Shown here: one piece after another, positions 29,099 through 40,478 of the stretch
Layout: each line of letters begins with the position of its first letter
Numbering within the stretch: the first letter of the stretch is position 1
Origin: Hansschlegelia quercus
Lineage (GTDB): Bacteria > Pseudomonadota > Alphaproteobacteria > Rhizobiales > Methylopilaceae
DNA length: 64,000 nt
Reading direction: 5' to 3'
Assembly: GCF_004310425.1 (NCBI RefSeq)
Contig: NZ_SIUB01000001.1
Coordinates: 310,001 to 374,000 of the forward strand
Made by a program: the position numbers and the translations under genes
The notes under the pieces: generated by a model
What the model saw: the letters and a program-made list of their open reading frames with translations, nothing else
Told to the model about the DNA's origin: nothing
Database searches by the model: none

Positions 29099-29848
29099 AT
29101 GACTTCCGCCCCTCAACGCCGTCGCGCGGACCTGCTGCTGGTCGAGCGCGGCTTCTTCGAGAGCCGCGCCCGCGCGCAGGCCGCGATCGCCGCGGGTCTC
29201 GTCTTCGCCGACGGCGTGGCTGTGCGCCGCGCCTCGGACGGGCTTGCGCCCCACGCGCTGATCGAGGCCAGCCTGGAGCACCCTTACGTCTCGCGCGGCG
29301 GCGTGAAGCTCGCTTACGCGCTCGATCATTTCGCGATCGACGTCACGGACGCCCATGCGCTCGACGTCGGCGCTTCGACCGGCGGCTTCACCGAGGCGCT
29401 GCTCGCGCGGGGCGCGGCGCATGTGACCGCCGTCGACGTCGGCCGCGGCCAGTTGCATGAGCGGCTGAAGGGGGACCGCCGCATCCTCTCTCTCGAGGCG
29501 ACCGACGTAAGGGAGCTGTCGCCGAACACCCTCCCGGAGCCGCCGTCCATCGTGACGATCGATGTCAGCTTTGCGCCGCTCGCCGTCGTGCTGCCGCCGG
29601 CGCTTGCTCTCGCCGCGCCGCAGGCGACCCTGATCGCGCTGGTGAAGCCCCAGTTCGAGGCGGGCCGAAAGGACATCGGCAAGAACGGCGTGGTGAAGGA
29701 CGAGGCTGTCCGCGTGCGGGTGGTCGAGGCCGCGGAGGCGCTGATCGCTTCGCTCGGCTTCGCGCATCTCGGGACCGCGACGTCGCCGATCGCCGGCGGC
29801 GACGGCAATGTCGAATACCTCATCGCGGCGGAGAGGCGCATTGGCTGA
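29099..29848 (+). CDS. tlyA: TlyA family RNA 2'-O-methyltransferase
   Basis: 249 aa. Residues 1-65 are an S4 RNA-binding domain (RADLLLVERGFFESRARAQAAIAAG, given in part), then the FtsJ-like methyltransferase: YVSRGGVKLAYAL, SAM-binding LDVGASTGGFTEALL, VDVGRGQL, IDVSFAPL, LVKPQFEAGR. TlyA proteins methylate cytidine 2'-O in 16S/23S rRNA in some bacteria; others have no proven target. Overlaps the next gene by 8 bp. Confidence 0.88.
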   Translation: MTSAPQRRRADLLLVERGFFESRARAQAAIAAGLVFADGVAVRRASDGLAPHALIEASLEHPYVSRGGVKLAYALDHFAIDVTDAHALDVGASTGGFTEALLARGAAHVTAVDVGRGQLHERLKGDRRILSLEATDVRELSPNTLPEPPSIVTIDVSFAPLAVVLPPALALAAPQATLIALVKPQFEAGRKDIGKNGVVKDEAVRVRVVEAAEALIASLGFAHLGTATSPIAGGDGNVEYLIAAERRIG

Positions 29849-31076
29849 GACTCTCCGGATCGACCATCTCGGCCACCGCGGCGACGGTGTGGCGTTCACC
29901 GGTTCCGGTCAGGCGTTCGTAGCGCGGGCGCTTGCGGGCGAACTGGTCGAGGTCGAGCGCGACGGCCAGCGCGCGCGCCTCCTTCGCGTCGTCGAGCCCT
30001 CGCCCAACCGCGTCGAGGCCTACTGTCCGCATGTCGGTTATTGCGGCGGCTGCGCGACGCAGGAGCTGGCGCAGGGTCCGGCGCTGGACTGGAAGCGCGA
30101 CCTGCTCGTGGACGCCTTCCGGCGCGAAGGGATCGACGCCGCCGACCGGATCGGCGCAACCATCGACGCCCATGGCGCCGGGCGACGGCGCGCGACGTTC
30201 CATGCCCGCGCCGGAGCGGACGGCAAGCTGGCCATCGGCTTCGCGGAGGCGCGCAGCCACGCGATCGCGGAAATTGCGGGCTGTCCGCTGTTCGCGCCGG
30301 GCCTGCGCGGCGCGTTGTCGGCCGCCCGCGCCGTGGCTGAGGCGTTGAGGGGCAAGGGGAAGCCGCTCGATCTTGCTGTCACCGCGACCGACTCGGGGAT
30401 GGATCTCGACGTGCGCGGCTTGGGCCCGCTGCCCGAGGCCCTGCGGCTGAAGCTCGTCTTGCTCGCCGAGCGCTTCGACCTCGCGCGGCTTTCGATCCAT
30501 GGGGAGGTCGTCGTCGAGCGGCGCAAACCAGTCCTGTTCGTCGGGCGGGCGACGCTGAACCCGCCGCCCGGCGGCTTCCTGCAGGCGACGGCGTTCGGAG
30601 AGGATACGCTGGCGCGGCTTGTCGTCGGGGCCATGGCCAAGGCGAAGCGGGTCGCCGACCTGTTCTGCGGCTCGGGCGCCTTCGCGTTGCGGCTCGCGGA
30701 GGCCGCCGAGACGTTCGCGGCGGACGCCGACAAGCCCGCCGTCGCGGCGCTCGCACAGGCCGCGAAGGGAGCGCAGGGGCTGAAGCGGGTGACGGCGGAA
30801 GCGCGCGACCTGTTCCGCCGCCCGCTGACGTCGGCAGAGCTCGCCCGCTTCGACGCCGTGACCTTTGACCCGCCGCGCGCAGGCGCCGAGGCGCAGGCGC
30901 GGGCGCTTGCGGCCTCGAAGGTAAAGCGGGTCGTCGCCGTCTCGTGCAGCGCTGCGACACTCGCGCGCGACTCCGGGATCCTGATCGGCGGCGGCTATCG
31001 ACTCGAGCGCGTCACGCCGGTCGACCAGTTCCGCCACTCGGCCCATATCGAGGCGGTGGCGGTGTTCTCGAAGTAA
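29841..31076 (+). CDS. Class I SAM-dependent RNA methyltransferase, RlmD/TrmA (RumA) family
   Basis: 411 aa if started at TTG 29841 (within TTGGCTGA overlapping the tlyA stop), which gives the family-like ETLRIDHLGHRGDGVAF; the frame continues upstream to 29808. Iron-sulfur cysteines in YCPHVGYCGGCATQEL, SAM loop VADLFCGSGAFALRLAE, FDPPRAG and the catalytic Cys in VAVSCSAATLARD. Likely makes 5-methyluridine in rRNA or tRNA; which site cannot be told. Coupled to tlyA, so both modify RNA from one transcript. Confidence 0.88.
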   Translation: MAETLRIDHLGHRGDGVAFTGSGQAFVARALAGELVEVERDGQRARLLRVVEPSPNRVEAYCPHVGYCGGCATQELAQGPALDWKRDLLVDAFRREGIDAADRIGATIDAHGAGRRRATFHARAGADGKLAIGFAEARSHAIAEIAGCPLFAPGLRGALSAARAVAEALRGKGKPLDLAVTATDSGMDLDVRGLGPLPEALRLKLVLLAERFDLARLSIHGEVVVERRKPVLFVGRATLNPPPGGFLQATAFGEDTLARLVVGAMAKAKRVADLFCGSGAFALRLAEAAETFAADADKPAVAALAQAAKGAQGLKRVTAEARDLFRRPLTSAELARFDAVTFDPPRAGAEAQARALAASKVKRVVAVSCSAATLARDSGILIGGGYRLERVTPVDQFRHSAHIEAVAVFSK

Positions 31077-31106
31077 TCGGCCGAAGCGGCTGGCGACCCC
31101 AGCCGC

Positions 31107-31883
31107 CTACCGCGGTTCGAGAGGCGGCATCAGTCCGAGATTGGCCATCAGACGCTTGGCGCGTGCGACCGTGTCCTCGGCCGACGCGCCTTGACCGCCG
31201 GTCTCGATGATCGCGAAGATCATGCTTCGCGGGCCGCGATCGACCCATCCGACAGCCCAGGCGACGTCAGGGCAGGCGCCGGTTTTGACCACGAAGTTCG
31301 CGTCGCCGATCCGCTCGGCCGCCAAGAGCTCCGCGGTGCGGGCCTGCGATTCCGCCGTCGTCGGCAATTCGCCGCGCTTCAGCCGCGCCAGGAACTCCAC
31401 CTGCTCGACGGGGCTCAACGTCAGCTGGGGCTGGGGTTGCAACCCCGTTGGATGCGGCCGATTGGCGATCTGCTCGGCGTCGCCATAGCGCATCGCGCCG
31501 AGCGCCTTCACGAAATTGTCCGGCCCGACGCGACGCGCGATTTCCTCATAGACCCACGGTACGGGACGCCGGAACGCGTCCTTCAGAGTCACGCCCTCCG
31601 GCGGATCGCCCGCGACCGGCGGCTGACGACGCACCGGCGCGTTCGTGTCCGGCGCGACGCCTCGATCCAGCGCCACGACGTTGGTCGCGATGTCGAGCGT
31701 CGCGCAGGGCGGCAGACGACGCGCACAGTCCATCCGGTCCGAGGTCGCGGTTTCCGCGCCGGGCGCGACGTCGCGCAACGCCGCGCATGCCTCGACGCCT
31801 GCAAAGGCGGCGGCGAACGCGGTCGGCAAATCGGCAGGACCCTGCGCCCCGGCAGGAGCGGCGGCGAACGACAGGGCCATCAT
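31107..31883 (-). CDS. Class D beta-lactamase-like protein lacking the catalytic Ser and Lys
   Basis: 258 aa with a short signal-like start (MMALSFAAAPAGAQ); codons upstream of the first ATG would extend it to a better signal peptide, but no normal start codon is seen there. It follows OXA enzymes closely from the active site on: VYEEIARRVG, LSPVEQVEFLARLKRGELP, and VVKTG at residues 199-202 followed by VGWVDR. The OXA motif STFK is replaced by ATLD (61-64), SxV by PVP (107-109) and YGN by YGD (133-135). Only KTG survives. So it is probably a periplasmic binding or regulatory relative, not a lactamase. Confidence 0.75.
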   Translation of the reverse strand: MMALSFAAAPAGAQGPADLPTAFAAAFAGVEACAALRDVAPGAETATSDRMDCARRLPPCATLDIATNVVALDRGVAPDTNAPVRRQPPVAGDPPEGVTLKDAFRRPVPWVYEEIARRVGPDNFVKALGAMRYGDAEQIANRPHPTGLQPQPQLTLSPVEQVEFLARLKRGELPTTAESQARTAELLAAERIGDANFVVKTGACPDVAWAVGWVDRGPRSMIFAIIETGGQGASAEDTVARAKRLMANLGLMPPLEPR

Positions 31884-32165
31884 TATCGAAGTGGCAAGAA
31901 CGCCGGCGCGGATCGCGTTTCCCCTGATGTTTGCTGTCCGTGTTCGAATTCCGACCGCCCCCGCGGACCCGAACGCATTTGCGATCTAACTAGTCTATCC
32001 CAGCGAGGCGGAAAGTGCGCGCAAAACCGTGATCTCGGGGGATGCTCGGGTAGCCGTGACGCGTTGTCGGAGCCGAACTCGCTTGCTAAGACTGCCTGCG
32101 ATGCAGGCTCGCCCGCCGAACAGGCGCCGGCGGCTTTCAGCGGACAGGGGGCGTTCGGACCAGCA

Positions 32166-33079
32166 GTGGAATATTTCGCCCAGCAGCTGATCAACGGGGT
32201 GACGCTCGGCTCGATCTACGGCCTGATCGCGATCGGCTACACGATGGTCTACGGGATCGTCGGCATGATCAATTTCGCCCATGGCGACGTGTTCATGGTC
32301 GGCGGCTTCCTCGCGCTGATCGCCTGGCTCGCGCTGACCGCGATGGGCGTCACCGCCGTCCCGGTCGCGCTCGCCCTCGTCCTGGTGCTCGCGATGGCGT
32401 TCACCGCGCTCTACGGCTGGACGGTGGAGCGGCTCGCCTACCGTCCCTTGCGTGGCTCCTTTCGGCTGGCGCCGCTCATCTCGGCGATCGGCATGTCGAT
32501 CCTGCTGCAGAACGCCGTGCAGGTGGCTCAAGGCCCCCGCGTCAAACCGCTGCCGCCGGTCGTGCCGGGCAATTTCTTCCAGAGCGAGGGCGCAGGCGGC
32601 TTCGTCGTGGCGATCTCGAATGTCCAGGTCATCATCGTCGCCACCACGCTCGTGCTGATGGTGGCGTTCTCGCTGCTCGTCGCGAAGACCCCGCTCGGCC
32701 GCGCCCAGCGCGCCTGCGAGCAGGACCGCAAGATGGCCTCGCTGCTCGGAATCGACGTCGACCGGACGATCTCGCTGACCTTCGTAATGGGGGCGGCGCT
32801 CGCCTCCGTCGCGGGGCTCATGTACCTGCTCTATTACGGCGTCGTGGATTTCTACATCGGCTTCGTCGCGGGCGTGAAAGCGTTCACCGCGGCCGTGCTC
32901 GGCGGCATCGGCTCGCTCCCCGGGGCGATGATCGGCGGCCTGCTGATCGGCCTGATCGAGACCTTCTGGTCTGCCTATTTCTCGGCCGAGTACAAGGACG
33001 TCGCGGCGTTCTCGATCCTGATCGTGGTGCTCATCTTCATGCCCTCCGGCCTGCTCGGCCGTCCCGAGGTGGAAAAGGT

Positions 33080-33083
<4 letters not shown>
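32166..33083 (+). CDS. livH: Branched-chain amino acid ABC transporter permease LivH
   Basis: 305 aa from GTG 32166; a long open frame extends upstream but EYFAQQLINGVTLGSIYGL is the usual LivH start. Contains GIVGMINFAHGDVFMVGGF and AVLGGIGSLPGAMIGG; about eight membrane spans. Forms the inner-membrane channel with LivM. First gene of livHMGF. The 282 bp before it hold the divergent class D-like gene's leader and no other feature that I can name. Its stop overlaps the livM start. Confidence 0.93.
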
Positions 33084-34377
<1,294 letters not shown>

Positions 34378-34381
<4 letters not shown>

Positions 34382-35246
34382 GCCGCGGGCATCCGGACGC
34401 GCCGACGCTACCCGATGACGTCCTGTTGCGCGTTGAGCGGCTCACCATGCGCTTCGGCGGGCTGGTTGCGGTGAATGCAGTGTCGTTCGACGTCCGCCGC
34501 GGCGAGATTACTGCGCTGATCGGCCCGAACGGGGCCGGCAAGACCACCGTCTTCAACTGCATCACCGGCTTCTACAAACCGACCGTCGGCCGCCTGACGC
34601 TGAACCGCGGCGACCAGAGCTTTCTCCTGGAGCGGCTGCGCGACCACGAGATCTCGCGCCGCGCCGGCATCGCCCGCACCTTCCAGAACATCCGCCTGTT
34701 CGGCGGCATGACGGTGCTCGAAAACCTGCTGGTCGCCCAGCACGCGCCGCTGATGAAGGCATCGGGCATGACCGTGCTTGGCGTGCTGCGTTTTCCGGGC
34801 TTCGCCAAGGCCGAGCGAGCAGCGATCGAGAAGGCCAAAGGCTGGCTGGAGCGCATCGGTCTGATCGACCGCGCCGACGACCCCGCCGCGGACCTGCCTT
34901 ACGGCGACCAGCGCCGGCTGGAGATCGCGCGCGCGATGTGCACCGATCCGGTCGTGCTCTGCCTCGACGAGCCGGCGGCCGGCCTCAATCCGAGCGAGAG
35001 CGCCGACCTCAACGCGCTGCTGCGCTCGATCCGCGCCGAAGACGGCGTCGCGGTGCTGCTGATCGAGCACGACATGAGCGTGGTGATGGAGATCTCCGAC
35101 CATGTGGTCGTGCTCGATTACGGCCGGCTGATCTGCGACGGGACGCCGGCCCTGGTGCGCGAGGATCCCAAGGTGATCGCCGCCTATCTCGGCGTCGACG
35201 ACGAGGAGGTCGAGCAGGTCGAGCGCGAGATCGAGGAGCGTGCGTC

Positions 35247-35250
<4 letters not shown>
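34378..35250 (+). CDS. livG: Branched-chain amino acid ABC transporter ATPase LivG
   Basis: 290 aa from TTG 34378 (TTGA overlap with livM). Walker A GPNGAGKTTVFN, GIARTFQNIRLFGGMTVLENL, signature-like LPYGDQRRLEIARAM (YGDQ in place of SGGQ, as in LivG), Walker B LCLDEPAAGLNP and LLIEHDMSVVMEISD. The tail after YLG is an acidic Glu/Val-rich extension of ~18 residues. Confidence 0.94.
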
Positions 35251-35966
<716 letters not shown>

Positions 35967-36308
35967 ATGGGCGTGATCTGGGAGGTCTCGCTCGGCGAGT
36001 TCGTCTTCGTCACGCTGATCCTCGGCGGCGGCGCGGCCTGGCTGGCGGGGCGCGGCGTCGCTCTGTCCTGGGATTCGATGTCGAAGGCCGCGGTCTGGAT
36101 GCTGCCGCTCGCAGCCGTCGTCCGCTTCATCCATTACGCGCTGTTCAGCGGAAACCTGCTGACGCTCCATTTCTTCATCGTCGACCTCGTCGTTCTGATC
36201 GCGATGGCGGTCGCCGGCTGGCGCGTCACACGCACGAGCCAGATGACCCGGCAATATGACTGGCTCTACGACCGGGCCGGCCCGTTCAGCTGGCGCCCCA
36301 AAAGTTGA
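35967..36308 (+). CDS. Small membrane protein coupled to liv genes
   Basis: 113 aa, ATG directly after the livF stop. Three to four hydrophobic segments (FVFVTLILGGGAAWLAGRGVAL in part, VWMLPLAAVVRFIHYALF, FFIVDLVVLIAMAVAGW) and a basic/aromatic tail ending YDWLYDRAGPFSWRPKS. Similar small proteins accompany liv operons in Hyphomicrobiales (I recall one as DUF6867, unverified). It may be an accessory of the Liv importer; no function is established. Confidence 0.7.
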   Translation: MGVIWEVSLGEFVFVTLILGGGAAWLAGRGVALSWDSMSKAAVWMLPLAAVVRFIHYALFSGNLLTLHFFIVDLVVLIAMAVAGWRVTRTSQMTRQYDWLYDRAGPFSWRPKS

Positions 36309-36414
36309 ACTTCGGGACGCGACGCGGAACAATGACTAAGGACCAACGCCAAAGGGCTGCGGAAGCGACTGCCGAAGACTTTTCCAGAACAGCAATCTGA
36401 AGGGACGTTCGGAC

Positions 36415-37515
36415 ATGAAGAGACATCTCGCGGCCGCGATCGGCGCGGCGCTCGGCCTCGTCCTCTCAGGCCCCGCCTACGCAGACATCATCGTCGGCAT
36501 CGCAGGCCCGATGAGCGGCGAGAACGCCGTGTTCGGCGGCCAGATCCGCAACGGCGCCGAGCAGGCCATCGAGGACATCAACGCCGCGGGCGGCGTCAAC
36601 GGCGAGAAGCTGGTCGCCAAGATCGGCGACGACGCATGCGACCCGAAGCAGGCGGTCAACGTCGCGAACCAGCTCGCCGGCGACGGCGCCAAGTTCGTGG
36701 TCGGGCACTATTGCTCGGGCTCGTCGATCCCCGCTTCCGCGGTCTACGCCGAGGAAGGCATCATCGAGATCTCTCCCGCCTCGACCAACCCCGTGTTCAC
36801 CGACAAGCGGCCTGGCCCGACGATCTATCGCGTCTGCGGCCGCGACGACCAGCAGGGCGCGATCGCCGGCAAGTACCTCCTCGACCAGTACAAGGACAAG
36901 AAGGTCGCGGTGGTTCACGACAAGTCGTCCTACGGCAAGGGTCTTGCGGACGAGACGCTGAAGGCTTTCCAGGCCGGCGGAGCCAAGGAAGCGCTCTACG
37001 AGACCATCACGCCGAGCGAGAAGGACTATTCGGCGCTCGTCTCCAAGCTGAAGCAGGCCAACGTCGACGCCGTCTATTTCGGCGGCTACTACCAGCAGGC
37101 CGCTCTCCTCGTGCGCCAGATGCGCGATCAGGGCCTGCAGGCCAAGCTGCTTGGCGGCGACGCGCTGCAGTCGAACGAGTTCCTCGGCATCACCGGCAAG
37201 GGCGGCGAAGGCGTGATGTTCACCTTCCCGCCGGACCAGACCAAGCTCTCCTCCGCCGCCGCCGTCGTGGAGAAGTTCAAGACCAAGAAGATCGCGCCGG
37301 AAGGCTTCACGCTCTACAGCTACGCCGCGGTCCAGATCTGGGCCAAGGCCGCGACGGACGCGAAGTCGACCGAGGGCGAGGCCGTCTCCGCCGAGATGAA
37401 CAAGCAATCGTTCAACACGATCGTCGGCGACATCAAGTTCGACGCCAAGGGCGACCCGACGGTGGCCGGCTTCGTGTTCTACGAGTTCAAGGACGGCGCC
37501 TACACCCAGATGTGA
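36415..37515 (+). CDS. Branched-chain amino acid ABC transporter substrate-binding protein
   Basis: 366 aa with signal peptide MKRHLAAAIGAALGLVLSGPAYA. Mature part starts DIIVGIAGPMSGENAVFG and has VNGEKL, DDACDPKQAVNVANQL, GHYCSGSSIPAS and VYFGGYYQQAALLVRQM, the standard LivJ/LivK periplasmic fold. It delivers branched-chain or related amino acids to LivHMGF. It is last in the cluster, 106 bp after the small membrane protein, and may have its own promoter since it also has its own terminator. Confidence 0.94.
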   Translation: MKRHLAAAIGAALGLVLSGPAYADIIVGIAGPMSGENAVFGGQIRNGAEQAIEDINAAGGVNGEKLVAKIGDDACDPKQAVNVANQLAGDGAKFVVGHYCSGSSIPASAVYAEEGIIEISPASTNPVFTDKRPGPTIYRVCGRDDQQGAIAGKYLLDQYKDKKVAVVHDKSSYGKGLADETLKAFQAGGAKEALYETITPSEKDYSALVSKLKQANVDAVYFGGYYQQAALLVRQMRDQGLQAKLLGGDALQSNEFLGITGKGGEGVMFTFPPDQTKLSSAAAVVEKFKTKKIAPEGFTLYSYAAVQIWAKAATDAKSTEGEAVSAEMNKQSFNTIVGDIKFDAKGDPTVAGFVFYEFKDGAYTQM

Positions 37516-37537
37516 GGCTTACCGTGACGAACGAAGG

Positions 37538-37564
37538 AGGCCCGCCAGTCAGGCGGGCCTTTTT
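37538..37564 (+). terminator. Rho-independent terminator of the liv binding-protein gene
   Basis: AGGCCCGCC, 5-nt loop, GGCGGGCCT then TTTT; perfect 9-bp stem, 22 bp after the stop codon. Confidence 0.9.
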
Positions 37565-37599
37565 CATTGCCCGCAGCGCATTTCTCAAAGGGACTACTT

Positions 37600-37824
37600 G
37601 TGAGCGACGAAGACATCACCCGCGACAGCAACGGCGCAGAGCTCAACGACGGCGACAGCGTCACGCTGATCAAGGACCTCAAGGTCAAAGGCTCTTCGGA
37701 GACCATCAAGCGGGGCACGCTGGTGAAGAACATCCGCCTCACCGCTAAGCTCGACGAAATCGAGTGCAACACCAAGCAGGTGAAGGGCCTCGTGCTGCGG
37801 ACGGAGTTTTTGAAGAAGGCGTGA
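37600..37824 (+). CDS. PhnA-domain small protein
   Basis: 74 aa from GTG 37600 (AAAGGGA upstream). TRDSNGAELNDGDSVTLIKDLKVKGSS, IKRGTLVKNIRL and LKTEFLKK-like end (LRTEFLKKA) match the C-terminal PhnA domain of YjdM. The zinc-ribbon half of the E. coli protein is absent, a common short form. The alkylphosphonate name is historical; no phosphonate gene is near. Function unknown. Confidence 0.85.
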   Translation: MSDEDITRDSNGAELNDGDSVTLIKDLKVKGSSETIKRGTLVKNIRLTAKLDEIECNTKQVKGLVLRTEFLKKA

Positions 37825-37854
37825 CAGGCACGTCACCGGCTTCAGGCCTCGTTC

Positions 37855-38589
37855 TCACCCCAGCCGCGCCAGCCCCGGGAACGTCTCCAGCAGCCAGAAC
37901 GACGCGGTTGTCGTCCAGCCTGCGAGGAAGGCGATCCCGGTCAGCACTAGCAGGCCGCCCATCACCTTCTCCACCGCACCGAGATGGCTGCGGAAGCGCT
38001 TCATAAAGCGAACGAAGGGGCCCATCGCAAAGGCCGCGATCAGGAACGGCACGCCGAGGCCTGCCGCGTAGATCGCGAGCAGCCCTGCCCCCTTGGCGAC
38101 CGTCGCTTCGGAGGCCGCCACCGCGAGCACGGCCGCGAGCACCGGGCCGATGCAGGGCGTCCAGCCGAAGGCGAACGCGAGGCCCATCACATAGGCGCCC
38201 CAAAGTCCGACGGGCTTCTCGACGTCGATCCTGGTGTCGCGCATCAAAAACGGGATCTTGAAGGCGCCGAGGAAGTGCAGCCCCATCACGATGATCGCGA
38301 TCCCCGCCACGGTCGCGAGCAGCGGGGCGTGGCTGAGCAGCAGCCCGCCGAGCGCCGACGCCGTTGCGCCGAAGGCGATGAAGACGGTCGCGAAGCCGAA
38401 GACGAACAGCAGCGCCGCGGCGATCGTGCGGGCGGCCACGGCGCGCGGCCTGTCGCTCGCCGTCAGCGCGTCGAGCGAGGCGCCCGCGAGAAAGCAGAGA
38501 TAAGGCGGCACCAGCGGCAGCACGCAGGGGCTGAGAAAGCTCAGCGCCCCGGCGCCGAACACGGCCGGAAGGGTGATGTTTGAAATCAT
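37855..38589 (-). CDS. ccdA: Cytochrome c biogenesis protein CcdA
   Basis: 244 aa with six hydrophobic segments. The redox-active cysteines are Cys22 in LSPCVLPLVPPYL and Cys146 in GWTPCIGPVL, the paired positions of CcdA/DsbD transmembrane domains. It moves electrons from cytoplasmic thioredoxin across the inner membrane to reduce periplasmic partners for cytochrome c maturation or other thiol proteins. It stands alone, with no CcmG/thioredoxin-like gene adjacent. Divergent from ettA with a 198-bp gap. Confidence 0.92.
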   Translation of the reverse strand: MISNITLPAVFGAGALSFLSPCVLPLVPPYLCFLAGASLDALTASDRPRAVAARTIAAALLFVFGFATVFIAFGATASALGGLLLSHAPLLATVAGIAIIVMGLHFLGAFKIPFLMRDTRIDVEKPVGLWGAYVMGLAFAFGWTPCIGPVLAAVLAVAASEATVAKGAGLLAIYAAGLGVPFLIAAFAMGPFVRFMKRFRSHLGAVEKVMGGLLVLTGIAFLAGWTTTASFWLLETFPGLARLG

Positions 38590-38787
38590 CGCGAGGCTTT
38601 AGCGCGCGGACGACCGCGACGGAAGCGGGCTGCGGCATCGTGATCGGCGCGGGGCGTCGTCCTTAACGAGCTTTGCATCCGTCGCCCTTGCCGCTCGCTC
38701 AAGCGCCGCGCTAGAAGACGCGCCAATCCCATTTCCCGCGCGGGCGCCACGCCTCGCGCCGACAGTCGAAGCGAGCCCCCGGACGCC

Positions 38788-40443
38788 ATGGCCCAGCGCG
38801 AATTCATCTATCACATGTCCGGCGTGTCGAAGCAGTTCGGCGCCGGCAAGAAGACGCTCGATAACGTCCACCTGTCCTTCTACCCGGACGCCAAGATCGG
38901 CATCCTCGGTCCTAACGGCGCGGGCAAGTCGACGCTGCTGAAGATCATGGCCGGGATCGACAAGGAATACACCGGCGAGGCTTGGGCCGCGAAGGGCGCG
39001 CGCATCGGTTACCTCGAGCAGGAGCCGCAGCTCGACCAGACGAAGAACGTCCGCGAGAACGTCATGGACGGCGTCAAGGAGAAGACCGCGATCCTCGAAA
39101 AATATAACGAGCTCGCGATGAACTACTCCGAAGAGACCGCCGACGAGATGACGGAGCTCCAGGACCGCATCGAGGCGCTCGGCCTCTGGGACCTGGACAG
39201 CAAGGTGGAGCAGGCGATGACCGCGCTCGGCTGCCCGCCGGACGACTGGAGCATCGACAAGCTTTCGGGCGGCGAGAAGCGCCGCGTCGCGCTTTGCCAG
39301 CTGCTGCTCTCCGAGCCAGATCTGTTGCTGCTCGACGAGCCGACCAACCATCTCGACGCCGAGACCGTGTCCTGGCTGGAGAACCACCTCCGCAATTTCC
39401 CCGGCGCGATCCTGATCGTCACCCACGACCGCTATTTCCTCGACAACGTCACGGGCTGGATCCTCGAGATCGACCGCGGCAAGGGCATTCCCTACGAGGG
39501 GAACTATTCCTCCTGGCTGGTGCAGAAGCAGAAGCGCATGATCCAAGAGAACCGCGTGGAGGAGGCGCTGCAGCGCACCCTCCAGCGCGAGCAGGAGTGG
39601 ATGGGTCGCAGCCCGAGCGCCCGGCAGGCCAAGAACAAGGCGCGCATCCAGCGCTACGACGACCTGGTCGCGAAGGCCTCCGAAGGCGGCCCGACGACGG
39701 CGCAGATCGTCATCCCGATTTCCGAGCGCCTCGGCCAGAACGTGGTCGAGTTCGACGGGCTCTCGAAGGGCTTTGGCGACAAGCTCCTCATCGAGGACCT
39801 CACCTTCAAGCTGCCGCCCGGCGGCATCGTCGGCGTCATCGGCCCGAACGGCGCCGGCAAGACAACGCTGTTCCGCATGATCACGGGGCAGGACAAGCCG
39901 GACGGCGGCTCGATCAAGGTCGGCGAGACCGTTCATCTCGGCTATGTCGACCAGTCCCGTGACGCGCTCGACGCCAGCAAGAACGTTTGGGAGGAGATCT
40001 CCGGGGGCACCGAGGTGATCCATCTCGGCAAGCGCGAGGTGAACTCGCGGGCCTATGTCGCCGCCTTCAACTTCAAGGGCGCGGCCCAGCAGAAGAAGGT
40101 GGGTGACCTCTCCGGCGGCGAGCGCAACCGAGTGCATCTCGCGAAGATGCTGAAATCAGGCGCAAACGTGCTGCTGCTCGACGAGCCGACGAACGATCTC
40201 GACGTCGAGACCCTGCGGGCGCTCGAAGAGGCGCTCGAGGAATACGCGGGCTGCGCGGTCATCATCAGCCATGACCGCATGTTCCTCGACCGCATCGCGA
40301 CGCACATGCTGTCCTTCGAGGGCGAGAGCCACGTCGAATGGTTCGAGGGCAACTTCCACGATTACGAGGAAGACAAGAAGCGCCGCCTCGGCCCGGACGC
40401 GGTCGAGCCCAAGCGCATCAAATACCGTCAGTTCGCGCGGTGA
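38788..40443 (+). CDS. ettA: Energy-dependent translational throttle ATPase EttA
   Basis: 551 aa, ABC-F family with two ATPase domains and no membrane part. Domain 1: Walker A GPNGAGKSTLLK, signature LSGGEKRRVALC, DEPTNHLDAETVSWLE. Linker with GNYSSWLVQKQKR. Domain 2: GPNGAGKTTLFR, LSGGERNRVHLAKML, DEPTNDLDVETLRALEEAL. The start QREFIYHMSGVSKQFG and the end EPKRIKYRQFAR are EttA hallmarks. Binds the ribosomal E site and gates early elongation by ATP/ADP ratio. Confidence 0.96.
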   Translation: MAQREFIYHMSGVSKQFGAGKKTLDNVHLSFYPDAKIGILGPNGAGKSTLLKIMAGIDKEYTGEAWAAKGARIGYLEQEPQLDQTKNVRENVMDGVKEKTAILEKYNELAMNYSEETADEMTELQDRIEALGLWDLDSKVEQAMTALGCPPDDWSIDKLSGGEKRRVALCQLLLSEPDLLLLDEPTNHLDAETVSWLENHLRNFPGAILIVTHDRYFLDNVTGWILEIDRGKGIPYEGNYSSWLVQKQKRMIQENRVEEALQRTLQREQEWMGRSPSARQAKNKARIQRYDDLVAKASEGGPTTAQIVIPISERLGQNVVEFDGLSKGFGDKLLIEDLTFKLPPGGIVGVIGPNGAGKTTLFRMITGQDKPDGGSIKVGETVHLGYVDQSRDALDASKNVWEEISGGTEVIHLGKREVNSRAYVAAFNFKGAAQQKKVGDLSGGERNRVHLAKMLKSGANVLLLDEPTNDLDVETLRALEEALEEYAGCAVIISHDRMFLDRIATHMLSFEGESHVEWFEGNFHDYEEDKKRRLGPDAVEPKRIKYRQFAR

Positions 40444-40478
40444 TAGGATGGGTTAGGATGCCGTTCGGGAGGACTCGG

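Noticed and set aside
37600-37824. Alkylphosphonate utilisation function
   Set aside because: The PhnA name is historical. The zinc-ribbon half is missing and no phn gene is nearby.
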